The notes under the pieces are model-generated. The model was not told where the DNA came from, did no database searches, and saw only the letters and a list, made by a program, of their open reading frames with translations. From the NCBI GenBank assembly GCA_947483345.1, contig CANKNL010000169.1, positions 1-6,672 of the forward strand: a stretch of 6,672 bases of DNA, written 5' to 3'. Source of the DNA: Chitinophagaceae bacterium. GTDB taxonomy: Bacteria; Bacteroidota; Bacteroidia; Chitinophagales; Chitinophagaceae. Shown in pieces: positions 1 through 5,819 of this stretch. Position 1 is the stretch's first letter. Each line of letters opens with the position of its first letter. The position numbers and the translations under genes were made by a program.

Positions 1-917
1 GGCTTAATGCCCGTGTGCTTTTTAAAAGCAGTAGAAAAATGGGAGATAGATGAATAGCCCAGCAACATAGAAACTTCTGTTACACTCAGGCCTTTATCGT
101 ACAATAAATATTTGGCATGTTCCATTCTTTGACTTTGATAAAAATCAAAAATGGTGGTACCAAAAATTTCTTTAAAGCCTTTCTTTAAATAGCATTCATT
201 GATGGCCACCTTGCGGCTGAGCGCTTTGATGGTTATGGGTTCGCCAATATGCTGCAATAAAACTTCCCGGGCTTTAATGATCTTTTCCCGGTCTTCGGCA
301 TTTTGTAAAAACTTGCAGGTAAATGCCGTATCCTTATCCTCGCCCAACATGCAATCGAGACTGTACAACAGCAAAATTTGTGTTTGGGCATTGATAAAAA
401 TATTTTCCCGGGTATCTGTATAGGTATGATTCAACAATGCTTCAATAGCCATTCTTGTTTTACCACATAAAGGCAGTTGTTTGCTGAAAGGGGTGTTGTG
501 TTTAAAAGCAAGTACATGCTCTGTTAAATTGTTTTCGGTACTGTTATTGGTAAACTGGGTTAAGTAATTGGGTTTAAAACTAAAGCTTAATACATCTACA
601 CTATCTACTTTTTCAATACAGCTTTTGCTGGTATTGAATTTACAAAAATCGCATTCGGTTTGTTTTTGCCTGCAGTACACATTGCCGCTGACACAAAATT
701 TAAGTTCGAGATAATTGGCAGCAGGATTATTTTTTTCAACATGGTAAATGATGATGCCGGTATCATCAATACTCCATTGTGGCTGTTTCCGGTAACGGTT
801 AATGGTGTAATGCACCGATCCGGGTACAATGCGATCAACATGCATCAATACATCCAGATCCTCCTGTAACAGGGGTTGTTTGTGTGCAATAGTTAATATA
901 TCTGTTTGAATAGCCAT
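1..917 (-). CDS. AraC-family transcriptional regulator, C-terminus cut by window edge
   Basis: A DNA-binding transcription regulator of the AraC/XylS type. Reading from the ATG at 917 gives 305 uninterrupted residues to the window edge. The C-terminal ~95 residues form the double helix-turn-helix domain. The first HTH lies at about 231-253 (ALSRKVAINECYLKKGF), the linking helix includes R264-M265-A268, and the second HTH at about 278-304 ends in the family signature LGYSSISHFSTAFKKHTGIKP. AraC proteins usually stop within roughly 10-15 residues of this signature, so only a short tail is missing. The N-terminal ~200 residues are a presumed sensor domain without an obvious cupin signature. They hold five cysteines at 75, 82, 89, 92 and 100 (C-x6-C-x6-C-x2-C-x7-C). 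The layout resembles PchR-like regulators of Bacteroidota, but the ligand and targets are unknown. No Shine-Dalgarno is visible; the start was chosen because it is the first ATG in frame, 14 nt downstream of a -7 box. The gene is divergent from gyrB. Confidence 0.9.
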   Translation of the reverse strand, partial: MAIQTDILTIAHKQPLLQEDLDVLMHVDRIVPGSVHYTINRYRKQPQWSIDDTGIIIYHVEKNNPAANYLELKFCVSGNVYCRQKQTECDFCKFNTSKSCIEKVDSVDVLSFSFKPNYLTQFTNNSTENNLTEHVLAFKHNTPFSKQLPLCGKTRMAIEALLNHTYTDTRENIFINAQTQILLLYSLDCMLGEDKDTAFTCKFLQNAEDREKIIKAREVLLQHIGEPITIKALSRKVAINECYLKKGFKEIFGTTIFDFYQSQRMEHAKYLLYDKGLSVTEVSMLLGYSSISHFSTAFKKHTGIK

Positions 918-931
918 TAAAAAATTCCCAA

Positions 932-939
932 CAAAGGTA
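932..939 (-). promoter_or_regulatory. Putative -7 box of the AraC-family gene
   Basis: Read on the minus strand, this is TACCTTTG, an exact match to the Bacteroidota -7 consensus TAnnTTTG. It lies 14 nt upstream of the regulator's ATG, which implies a very short 5' leader. No good TTTG/TTG -33 element is visible at the usual distance; a perfect palindrome occupies the space between (946-959). The call is from consensus match only. Confidence 0.5.
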
Positions 940-945
940 CAAAAT

Positions 946-959
946 AATGTTTAAACATT
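946..959. promoter_or_regulatory. Perfect 14-bp palindrome, candidate operator
   Basis: AATGTTTAAACATT is a perfect 14-bp palindrome centred about 17 bp upstream of the centre of the regulator's putative -7 box. A factor bound here would contact the spacer and -33 side of that promoter, so autoregulation or control by another dimeric regulator is plausible. AraC proteins themselves more often bind direct repeats, so the binder need not be the adjacent gene product. Function is inferred from symmetry and position. Confidence 0.4.
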
Positions 960-963
960 GGAG

Positions 964-978
964 AGCGGGTATACCGCT
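964..978. repeat. Short inverted repeat in the divergent intergenic region
   Basis: AGCGG-GTATA-CCGCT is a 5-bp inverted repeat around a 5-nt spacer; the inner GGTATACC (968-975) is itself a perfect palindrome. It is noticeably more GC-rich than its surroundings. It sits 4 bp from the 946-959 palindrome and is followed by a third small dyad, GAACaGTTC, at 989-997. Function is unknown; an operator is possible. Confidence 0.35.
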
Positions 979-1018
979 GGCCAGGTTTGAACAGTTCGTA
1001 AATAGGTATTGCACTTCA

Positions 1019-1044
1019 TTTTTTAGCCTTTTGCTGCTAAAAAA
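1019..1044. repeat. 9-bp stem inverted repeat upstream of gyrB
   Basis: TTTTTTAGC (1019-1027) pairs perfectly with GCTAAAAAA (1036-1044) across an 8-nt loop. The arm order is T-rich then A-rich, the reverse of a rho-independent terminator, and no T-tract follows, so it is not called a terminator. It lies about 70 bp upstream of the putative gyrB -7 box and could be a protein site, a cruciform-prone element or chance in AT-rich DNA. Confidence 0.4.
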
Positions 1045-1114
1045 GGAAGAAGTCAGGGTAAAAAATCAACCTAAAATAAACCCTCAATTATTACCTAAAA
1101 CGCCTGTTTTTTCG

Positions 1115-1122
1115 TACCTTCG
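1115..1122 (+). promoter_or_regulatory. Putative -7 box of gyrB
   Basis: TACCTTCG differs from the Bacteroidota TAnnTTTG consensus at one defined base. It lies 45 nt upstream of the gyrB ATG, a reasonable leader length. No convincing -33 TTTG is seen; the region about 20 bp upstream reads CAATTATTACC. Confidence 0.35.
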
Positions 1123-1167
1123 CCCGAATCTTGATTTTACCGATTAAAAGAGATTTTGAACGACAAT

Positions 1168-3147
1168 ATGAGTACAGATTTAGAAGCAGTTCCAGCACCC
1201 GCCAACAGTGGTTATGGCGCAGACAGTATCCAGGTTTTAGAAGGCTTAGAAGCGGTTCGTAAAAGGCCAGCCATGTATATTGGCGATATTGGTGTAAAAG
1301 GGTTACATCACCTCGTTTACGAAGTGGTAGATAATTCAATAGATGAAGCGCTTGCCGGCCATTGTAAAAATATTACCGTAACCATCAATGTAGATAATTC
1401 CATCATGGTAGAAGATGATGGCCGTGGAATTCCAACAGGATTGCATACCAAAGAAAACAGAAGTGCCCTTGAAGTGGTCATGACGGTTTTGCATGCCGGA
1501 GGAAAATTTGATAAAGACTCCTATAAGGTTTCAGGCGGATTACATGGGGTGGGCGTAAGTTGTGTAAATGCCTTGAGTAGTAAATTGCATGTTGTAGTAA
1601 ATAGGGATGGCAAATCTTTTGAACAGGAATATGCAAAAGGAATTCCGCAATACCCGGTAAGGGAAACCGGTATATCTGACAAGCATGGTACTACAGTAAC
1701 ATTCTGGCCCGATCTGTCGATCTTTATCACCAGTGTTTACAACCGCGAAATATTAGAAGCACGTTTAAGAGAGCTTTCTTTTTTGAACAGAAAAATTAAT
1801 ATCAATATTATTGACCTGCGCGAAACTGATGATGATGGCAAACATTACACCAAAACATTTTATAGTGAAGGTGGTATTGTAGAGTTTGTAGAAATGCTGG
1901 ACAAAAATGCCAATCGTAATCCATTATTACCTACTGTAATTTACTGCGATGGTCATGATGTGGCCAGTAACGTAATGGTAGAAGTAGCCATGATCTATAA
2001 TACCGGTTACCAGGAACATCTTTTCAGCTATGTCAATAATATTAATACCATTGAAGGTGGTACACATGTTGCGGGCTTCCGTAGATCCATAACCCGGGTT
2101 TTTAAAAGTTATGGTGAAAAGGAAGGGATGTTTGAAAAAGCCAAAGTAGAGATTGAAGGTGATGATTTTCGTGAAGGATTGAGTGCCATCATCTCGGTTA
2201 AAGTACCCGAACCCCAGTTTGAAGGTCAAACTAAAACCAAATTAGGTAACAATGAAGTAATGGGCGTTGTAGATTCTACTTTAAGCAGGGTATTAACTGC
2301 TTATTTGGAAGAGAACCCTAAAGATGCTAAAACCATCATTCAAAAGGTGATACTTGCTGCACAGGCAAGGGCGGCGGCTAAAAAAGCAAGGGAGATGGTG
2401 CAGCGTAAAAGTGTACTAACAGGTGGTGGTTTGCCTGGTAAGTTAGCTGATTGCAGTGAAAAAGATCCTCACCGTTGTGAGTTGTACCTGGTAGAAGGGG
2501 ACTCGGCAGGTGGTACTGCAAAGCAAGGCAGGGATAGAAGTTACCAGGCCATACTTCCTTTACGGGGTAAGATCCTGAATGTGGAAAAAGCCATGGAGCA
2601 TAAAATATACGATAATGAAGAGATACGAAATATGTTTACTGCCCTGGGTGTAAAGATTGGAACACCCGATGATCCTAAGGCATTGGATTTATCAAAACTG
2701 CGCTACCATAAATTGATCATCATGACCGATGCCGATGTGGATGGAAGCCATATTGCTACTTTGATTCTAACATTCATCTTCAGGTATATGAAAGAACTGG
2801 TGGAGCAAGGATATGTTTTTATAGCCCAACCCCCATTATACCTTGTTAAAAAAGGTAAAGATCAGGCCTATGCCTGGAATGATGAAGAACGTAAGCTGCT
2901 TATTAAACAATTTGGACAAGGGAAGGACGAAAGTGTAAATACACAACGTTACAAAGGTTTGGGAGAAATGAATGCTGAACAGCTTTGGGAAACCACCATG
3001 AATCCGGAAACACGTACTTTAAAACAGGTGACCATTGAAAGCTCTGCCGAAGCAGATCGGGTGTTTAGTATGTTGATGGGCGACGAGGTTCCGCCACGCC
3101 GTGAATTCATAGAAACACATGCTAAATATGCAAAGATTGATGTGTAA
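1168..3147 (+). CDS. gyrB: DNA gyrase subunit B
   Basis: ATPase subunit of DNA gyrase, the cytoplasmic type II topoisomerase (GyrA2GyrB2) that introduces negative supercoils. The 659-aa product is full length for the short GyrB form lacking the ~165-residue insert of the E. coli protein. The GHKL ATPase domain fills about residues 20-240, with catalytic E52 and Mg-binding N56 in YEVVDNSIDEALAG, DDGRGIP at 83-89 and the GGLHGVGVS lid. The transducer domain contains the QTK loop (Q354-T-K356). The TOPRIM domain has EGDSAGG (E443-G449), PLRGKILNVEKA and the metal-binding D521/D523/D525 in DADVDGSHI. The C-terminal QRYKGLGEMN motif contacts GyrA/DNA. The ATG at 1168 was chosen because an in-frame TTG at 1156 would add only four residues, and the A/G-rich AAAAGAG (1146-1152) is too close to that TTG. 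It is monocistronic, with a terminator 67 nt after the stop; gyrA is not in this window. Confidence 0.98.
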   Translation: MSTDLEAVPAPANSGYGADSIQVLEGLEAVRKRPAMYIGDIGVKGLHHLVYEVVDNSIDEALAGHCKNITVTINVDNSIMVEDDGRGIPTGLHTKENRSALEVVMTVLHAGGKFDKDSYKVSGGLHGVGVSCVNALSSKLHVVVNRDGKSFEQEYAKGIPQYPVRETGISDKHGTTVTFWPDLSIFITSVYNREILEARLRELSFLNRKININIIDLRETDDDGKHYTKTFYSEGGIVEFVEMLDKNANRNPLLPTVIYCDGHDVASNVMVEVAMIYNTGYQEHLFSYVNNINTIEGGTHVAGFRRSITRVFKSYGEKEGMFEKAKVEIEGDDFREGLSAIISVKVPEPQFEGQTKTKLGNNEVMGVVDSTLSRVLTAYLEENPKDAKTIIQKVILAAQARAAAKKAREMVQRKSVLTGGGLPGKLADCSEKDPHRCELYLVEGDSAGGTAKQGRDRSYQAILPLRGKILNVEKAMEHKIYDNEEIRNMFTALGVKIGTPDDPKALDLSKLRYHKLIIMTDADVDGSHIATLILTFIFRYMKELVEQGYVFIAQPPLYLVKKGKDQAYAWNDEERKLLIKQFGQGKDESVNTQRYKGLGEMNAEQLWETTMNPETRTLKQVTIESSAEADRVFSMLMGDEVPPRREFIETHAKYAKIDV

Positions 3148-3213
3148 AAAGTGATTTTTCAAGCTAAAATCCTACTTTTTTAAAATTTTTATTAATATAT
3201 TTTATCACAATCT

Positions 3214-3237
3214 GAAGGGGCATTTAGCCCCTTTTTT
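3214..3237 (+). terminator. Rho-independent terminator of gyrB
   Basis: A 7-bp stem AAGGGGC / GCCCCTT (3215-3221 with 3227-3233) closes a 5-nt ATTTA loop and runs into a T-tract (3232-3237). It is the most GC-rich hairpin in an otherwise very AT-rich tail and lies 67 nt past the gyrB stop, so gyrB is very likely transcribed alone. Confidence 0.85.
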
Positions 3238-3553
3238 AATGCGATAGCCGGCTTGCCTGAATATTTTGGATTATTTTTTTCAGTTTAAGCTAAAGTGTTG
3301 GCTGTAAAGACTTATAAGCTATCTGAAGCTGGTATTAAAAGTGATAACCTGTAAAAAACAACCAGTATTACTATTCAATAATGATAATTTAGGATGGGGA
3401 TAACCTTAACTTGACAAGCTGTTTTCAAGCTAGATCAAGCTTAGGATTTTTGCCAAAACCAATAATTATAGTAGCTTGTAACTTGTTCTTATGTAAGAAT
3501 TCGCCTTCAGGCATTTTTTTACACCCATATTTACTAACCATAAATTTTTAAAA
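3238..3553. other. 316-bp intergenic region with clustered AAGCT motifs
   Basis: No coding sequence is supported here. AAGCT occurs at 3287, 3316, 3326, 3416, 3427 and 3437 on the plus strand, with a seventh copy at 3161 just after gyrB. The inverted form AGCTT is at 3438 and 3473. TTTTCAAGCTA is repeated exactly at 3156-3166 and 3422-3432. The pairs 3316/3326 and 3416/3427/3437 are 10-11 bp apart, about one helical turn. Positions 3427-3442 (AAGCTAGATCAAGCTT) form a 16-bp palindrome broken at one base pair. TAACTTG also occurs twice (3407 and 3479). No convincing TAnnTTTG promoter was found for the downstream gene. Roles as operators, a long leader or an unannotated small RNA are all possible and undecided. 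Confidence 0.55.
3493..3522 (+). other. Possible leader hairpin before the 66-aa gene
   Basis: GTAAGAA (3493-3499) can pair with TTTTTTAC (3516-3522, one G-T wobble), enclosing a 3x3 internal loop and an apical GCC-TTCA-GGC stem. It ends 31 nt before the ATG at 3554. The run of Ts after GGC looks terminator-like, but the GC stem is only 3 bp, so termination here is unlikely; a leader structure is conceivable. Confidence 0.25.
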
Positions 3554-3754
3554 ATGTCAAAAATGTTAACAGCCTATTGCATGAAAACAAAGGAAAAAAA
3601 TGTTCCTATGCAGGATGCAGTAATAACTAAAACTTCCCGTGGTGGCTATATGGCCCAGGGTAACGACGGAAAAGGTAATAAAATGACCACCATGCTTAGC
3701 GAAGCTACCGCATTGGAAGCCGTTAAAAATGGCGTGGCTAAAAAAGCCTGGTAA
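3554..3754 (+). CDS. Small basic Met-rich protein, function unknown
   Basis: A 66-aa protein I do not recognise with certainty. It has seven Met, many Lys, one Cys (C9), no signal peptide and no membrane segment, so it is probably cytosolic. The N-terminal part (LTAYCMKTKEKNVPM, residues 5-19) and the Gly/Lys-rich centre (GGYMAQGNDGKGNKMTTM, 30-47) are followed by a likely C-terminal helix (SEATALEAVKNGVAKKAW, 49-66). The AYCxK start and the QG...G.KM centre recall short zinc-ribbon proteins of the DUF5679 type, but the second Cys of the first knuckle is T12 and both later cysteines are absent. That relationship is a guess. Evidence that it is real: the start follows an A/T-rich leader, codon use resembles its neighbours, and a strong terminator sits 20 nt after the stop. 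M4 is an alternative start. It stands alone between terminators as a single-gene unit. Confidence 0.8.
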   Translation: MSKMLTAYCMKTKEKNVPMQDAVITKTSRGGYMAQGNDGKGNKMTTMLSEATALEAVKNGVAKKAW

Positions 3755-3774
3755 ATTTTTAACCTCAAATTATT

Positions 3775-3807
3775 AAGGTCATTCACAAAAGTGGATGGCC
3801 TTTTTTT
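3775..3807 (+). terminator. Strong rho-independent terminator after the 66-aa gene
   Basis: A 12-bp stem (3775-3786 with 3791-3802, two G-T wobbles) closes an AAAA tetraloop and ends in seven Ts (3801-3807). It begins 20 nt after the stop of the small gene and isolates it from the DUF3857 operon downstream. A terminator this good supports the small gene being a genuine, expressed unit. Confidence 0.9.
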
Positions 3808-3852
3808 ATTTATTTATATTATTAAATAATATCATGGTTTGATTAAATGTGC

Positions 3853-3860
3853 TAATTTTA
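3853..3860 (+). promoter_or_regulatory. Weak candidate -7 box of the DUF3857 operon
   Basis: TAATTTTA matches TAnnTTTG except at the last base and lies 29 nt upstream of the ATG at 3890, just after the preceding terminator. A TTTG at 3838-3841 is present, but the 11-bp spacing is too short for a normal -33 element. A promoter is expected somewhere between 3808 and 3889; this is the best match seen. Confidence 0.3.
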
Positions 3861-3889
3861 GAAATAGTCTTTTACTCTATACCTCTTAT

Positions 3890-5809
3890 ATGAAAAAGTT
3901 TACACTAATCATTTCGTTTCTTATTTTTAATGGTGTCTTACGGGCACAGGATAAACTCCCTTCTTTTGGAAAAATTGATAAAGCCGACCTGGAGATCACG
4001 GACTGTGATTTTGATCCCGGTGCAGAAGCATTTGTATTGATTGATCTTAGCAGTATTGAATTTAATTATTTCCCCAATATTGGATGGGTTAGTGAAACGA
4101 ATTACCGTGTGAGAATTAAAGTGCTAAAGGAAAAAGCGGTAAACAGGGCACAGATAAAACTGAGATTTCGCTCAGAAAATAGACGGGAAGAGATTACAAA
4201 TGTTAAGGGTGTTTCATTTAACCTGGGTACCAATGGACATATTGAGGAATCTGAATTGGAGAAAAGATCAGTTTACGAAAAGGAAATTAATAAGGAGTTT
4301 ACCGAAATTTCTTTTGCCATGCCTAATGTAAGGATAGGTAGTGTTTTTGAATACCGGTATAAACTGATTCGGAAATCATATAGTTATATTCCATCCTGGA
4401 ACTTCCAGCAAAGAATTCCAGTAAGGTATAGTGCTTACAATGTTATTGTACCGGAGTATTTCCAATTTACGGTTTTATCTACCCTTCGGCAAAACATGGA
4501 GAAGGGAAATGACAATTCGGGAGAGAAGGGCAGTTGGTATATGATGCATAATATAAAAGGATTAAAAGATGAACCATTTAGCTCAGGAAGAGAGGACTAT
4601 TTGCAGCGAATAGAATTTCAGTTATCGTCTATCAATGCACCCGGCTATTTTCCAGAAAGTATTAGAACCACCTGGCCCAAAATAATAGATGAACTAGTAG
4701 AAGCTGAAGAATTTGGTAGTGCCTTAAAAAAGAATATAAAGGGTACTGCCGATCTGGATGTACAATTAGCTTATAATATATCTGCGAAAGAAAAAACAAG
4801 ACTTATTTATAATTATGTACAGCGTAATATGCAATGGAATCAAGAGTATGGCATCATAACTTATGATGGCATTAAAAGTGCCTGGGATAAAAAAAATGGC
4901 ACTTTAACGGAGATCAATTTTATTTTAATCAGCCTTTTAAAAGATGCCGGCATTAAAGCAAAGCCCCTGCTGATAAGTACAAAAGATAACGGCAAGATAA
5001 ACACATTTTACCCTTTTTTAAATCAGTTTAATGGGGTTATGGTATACGTAAAAGACGGCGATGACATTTATATTATGAACGCCGCTGACAAATTTAACCC
5101 GTTTAACTTGGTGCCTTATGATGTGGCTTTTACCAATGCATTGGTAGTGGATAAAAATGGCGGCGGTATAATAGAGATAAGCTGCGATGGAAAATTCAGA
5201 CATGATATATTTTTTACCTGCAGTGTAGAACCGGATGGAAAAATAACTGGCCAGACAAACATAAAAAGTGCTGGTTATGCAAGAAATGTGCGCCTGGAAG
5301 CACATCAAAAAAAAAGGATAAAGGAAATTTTAGAAGACAATAGCGGCATAAATATTAAAGTGGATTCAGTAACTGTAATTAATGAATCAAACGATACATT
5401 ACCCCTGGAGCAAAGGGCAGATTTCAGCGGAAGTATACAAACAGGCGGGGACTATTCATTTTTACCTTTTAACTTATTTATGGGTTTAGGAAAAAATCTT
5501 TTTATTGATGATGACCGGGTGATGGATATTGATTTTTATTATCCCCAAACATATGTAGTAAACGGTACCTATTATTTGCCGGATGATTTTATGGTAAGTG
5601 AATTGCCTAAAAACACTAAAATGATTATGCCCGATACCGGTATAATTTTAAGTAGACGGATGCAAATAGATGGCAATATCATTTCATTTCGTTTATCAAT
5701 AGAGGTTAAAGTTTTTGGTTATGCAGCCGATACGTATCCATACATAAAAGAATTTTATAAAAAAATGTATGCCATCATGGATGAAAAAATTGTTTTAAAG
5801 AAAAAATAG
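3890..5809 (+). CDS. Exported DUF3857 / transglutaminase-like protein, catalytic residues apparently lost
   Basis: A 639-aa secreted protein of the Bacteroidota DUF3857-transglutaminase-DUF3858 type; the biological role of the family is unknown. The signal peptide is residues 1-19 (MKKFTLIISFLIFNGVLRA, cleavage before Q20). The DUF3857-like beta-rich domain spans about 33-220, opening with ADLEITDCDFDPGAEAFVLID. A transglutaminase-like fold spans about 300-420, seen in the helix pattern TRLIYNYVQRNMQW, then GTLTEINFILISLLKDAGIKAKPLLIST and QFNGVMVYV...YIMNAAD. In this alignment the catalytic Cys position reads L339, the His position N381 or G382, and the Asp position N397, so thiol catalysis is not expected. 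A DUF3858-like beta domain fills about 490-639. The start at 3890 was chosen over an in-frame TTG at 3839 because it begins directly with a canonical signal peptide. It is the first gene of an operon with the paralogous gene 10 nt downstream. An A9 tract lies at 5307-5315. Confidence 0.88.
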   Translation: MKKFTLIISFLIFNGVLRAQDKLPSFGKIDKADLEITDCDFDPGAEAFVLIDLSSIEFNYFPNIGWVSETNYRVRIKVLKEKAVNRAQIKLRFRSENRREEITNVKGVSFNLGTNGHIEESELEKRSVYEKEINKEFTEISFAMPNVRIGSVFEYRYKLIRKSYSYIPSWNFQQRIPVRYSAYNVIVPEYFQFTVLSTLRQNMEKGNDNSGEKGSWYMMHNIKGLKDEPFSSGREDYLQRIEFQLSSINAPGYFPESIRTTWPKIIDELVEAEEFGSALKKNIKGTADLDVQLAYNISAKEKTRLIYNYVQRNMQWNQEYGIITYDGIKSAWDKKNGTLTEINFILISLLKDAGIKAKPLLISTKDNGKINTFYPFLNQFNGVMVYVKDGDDIYIMNAADKFNPFNLVPYDVAFTNALVVDKNGGGIIEISCDGKFRHDIFFTCSVEPDGKITGQTNIKSAGYARNVRLEAHQKKRIKEILEDNSGINIKVDSVTVINESNDTLPLEQRADFSGSIQTGGDYSFLPFNLFMGLGKNLFIDDDRVMDIDFYYPQTYVVNGTYYLPDDFMVSELPKNTKMIMPDTGIILSRRMQIDGNIISFRLSIEVKVFGYAADTYPYIKEFYKKMYAIMDEKIVLKKK

Positions 5810-5819
5810 ATCATTTTAA

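Noticed and set aside
605..841. Minus-strand ORF of 78 codons, and the plus-strand ORFs at 199-423 and 660-869
   Set aside because: All overlap the AraC-family gene in other frames; the regulator frame is the one with convincing HTH motifs.
947..1147. Plus-strand ORF of 66 codons just upstream of gyrB
   Set aside because: It runs across the dyads, the hairpin and the gyrB promoter region, has no recognisable domain and an unnatural composition; a chance ORF.
1091..1339. Minus-strand ORF overlapping the gyrB start (also those at 1521-1730 and 1927-2229)
   Set aside because: Antisense shadows of highly conserved gyrB codons with no domain features.
3503..3520. GCC-TTCA-GGC followed by seven Ts as a terminator
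   Set aside because: The GC stem is only 3 bp, too weak for rho-independent termination; retained only as part of a possible leader hairpin.
3839..3889. TTG-initiated N-terminal extension of the DUF3857 protein
   Set aside because: The extension would bury the signal peptide behind 17 residues and overlaps the likely promoter; the ATG at 3890 starts a canonical signal peptide.
5018..5308. Minus-strand ORF of 96 codons
   Set aside because: Antisense to the DUF3857 gene, with a low-complexity Tyr/Ile-rich product; a shadow.
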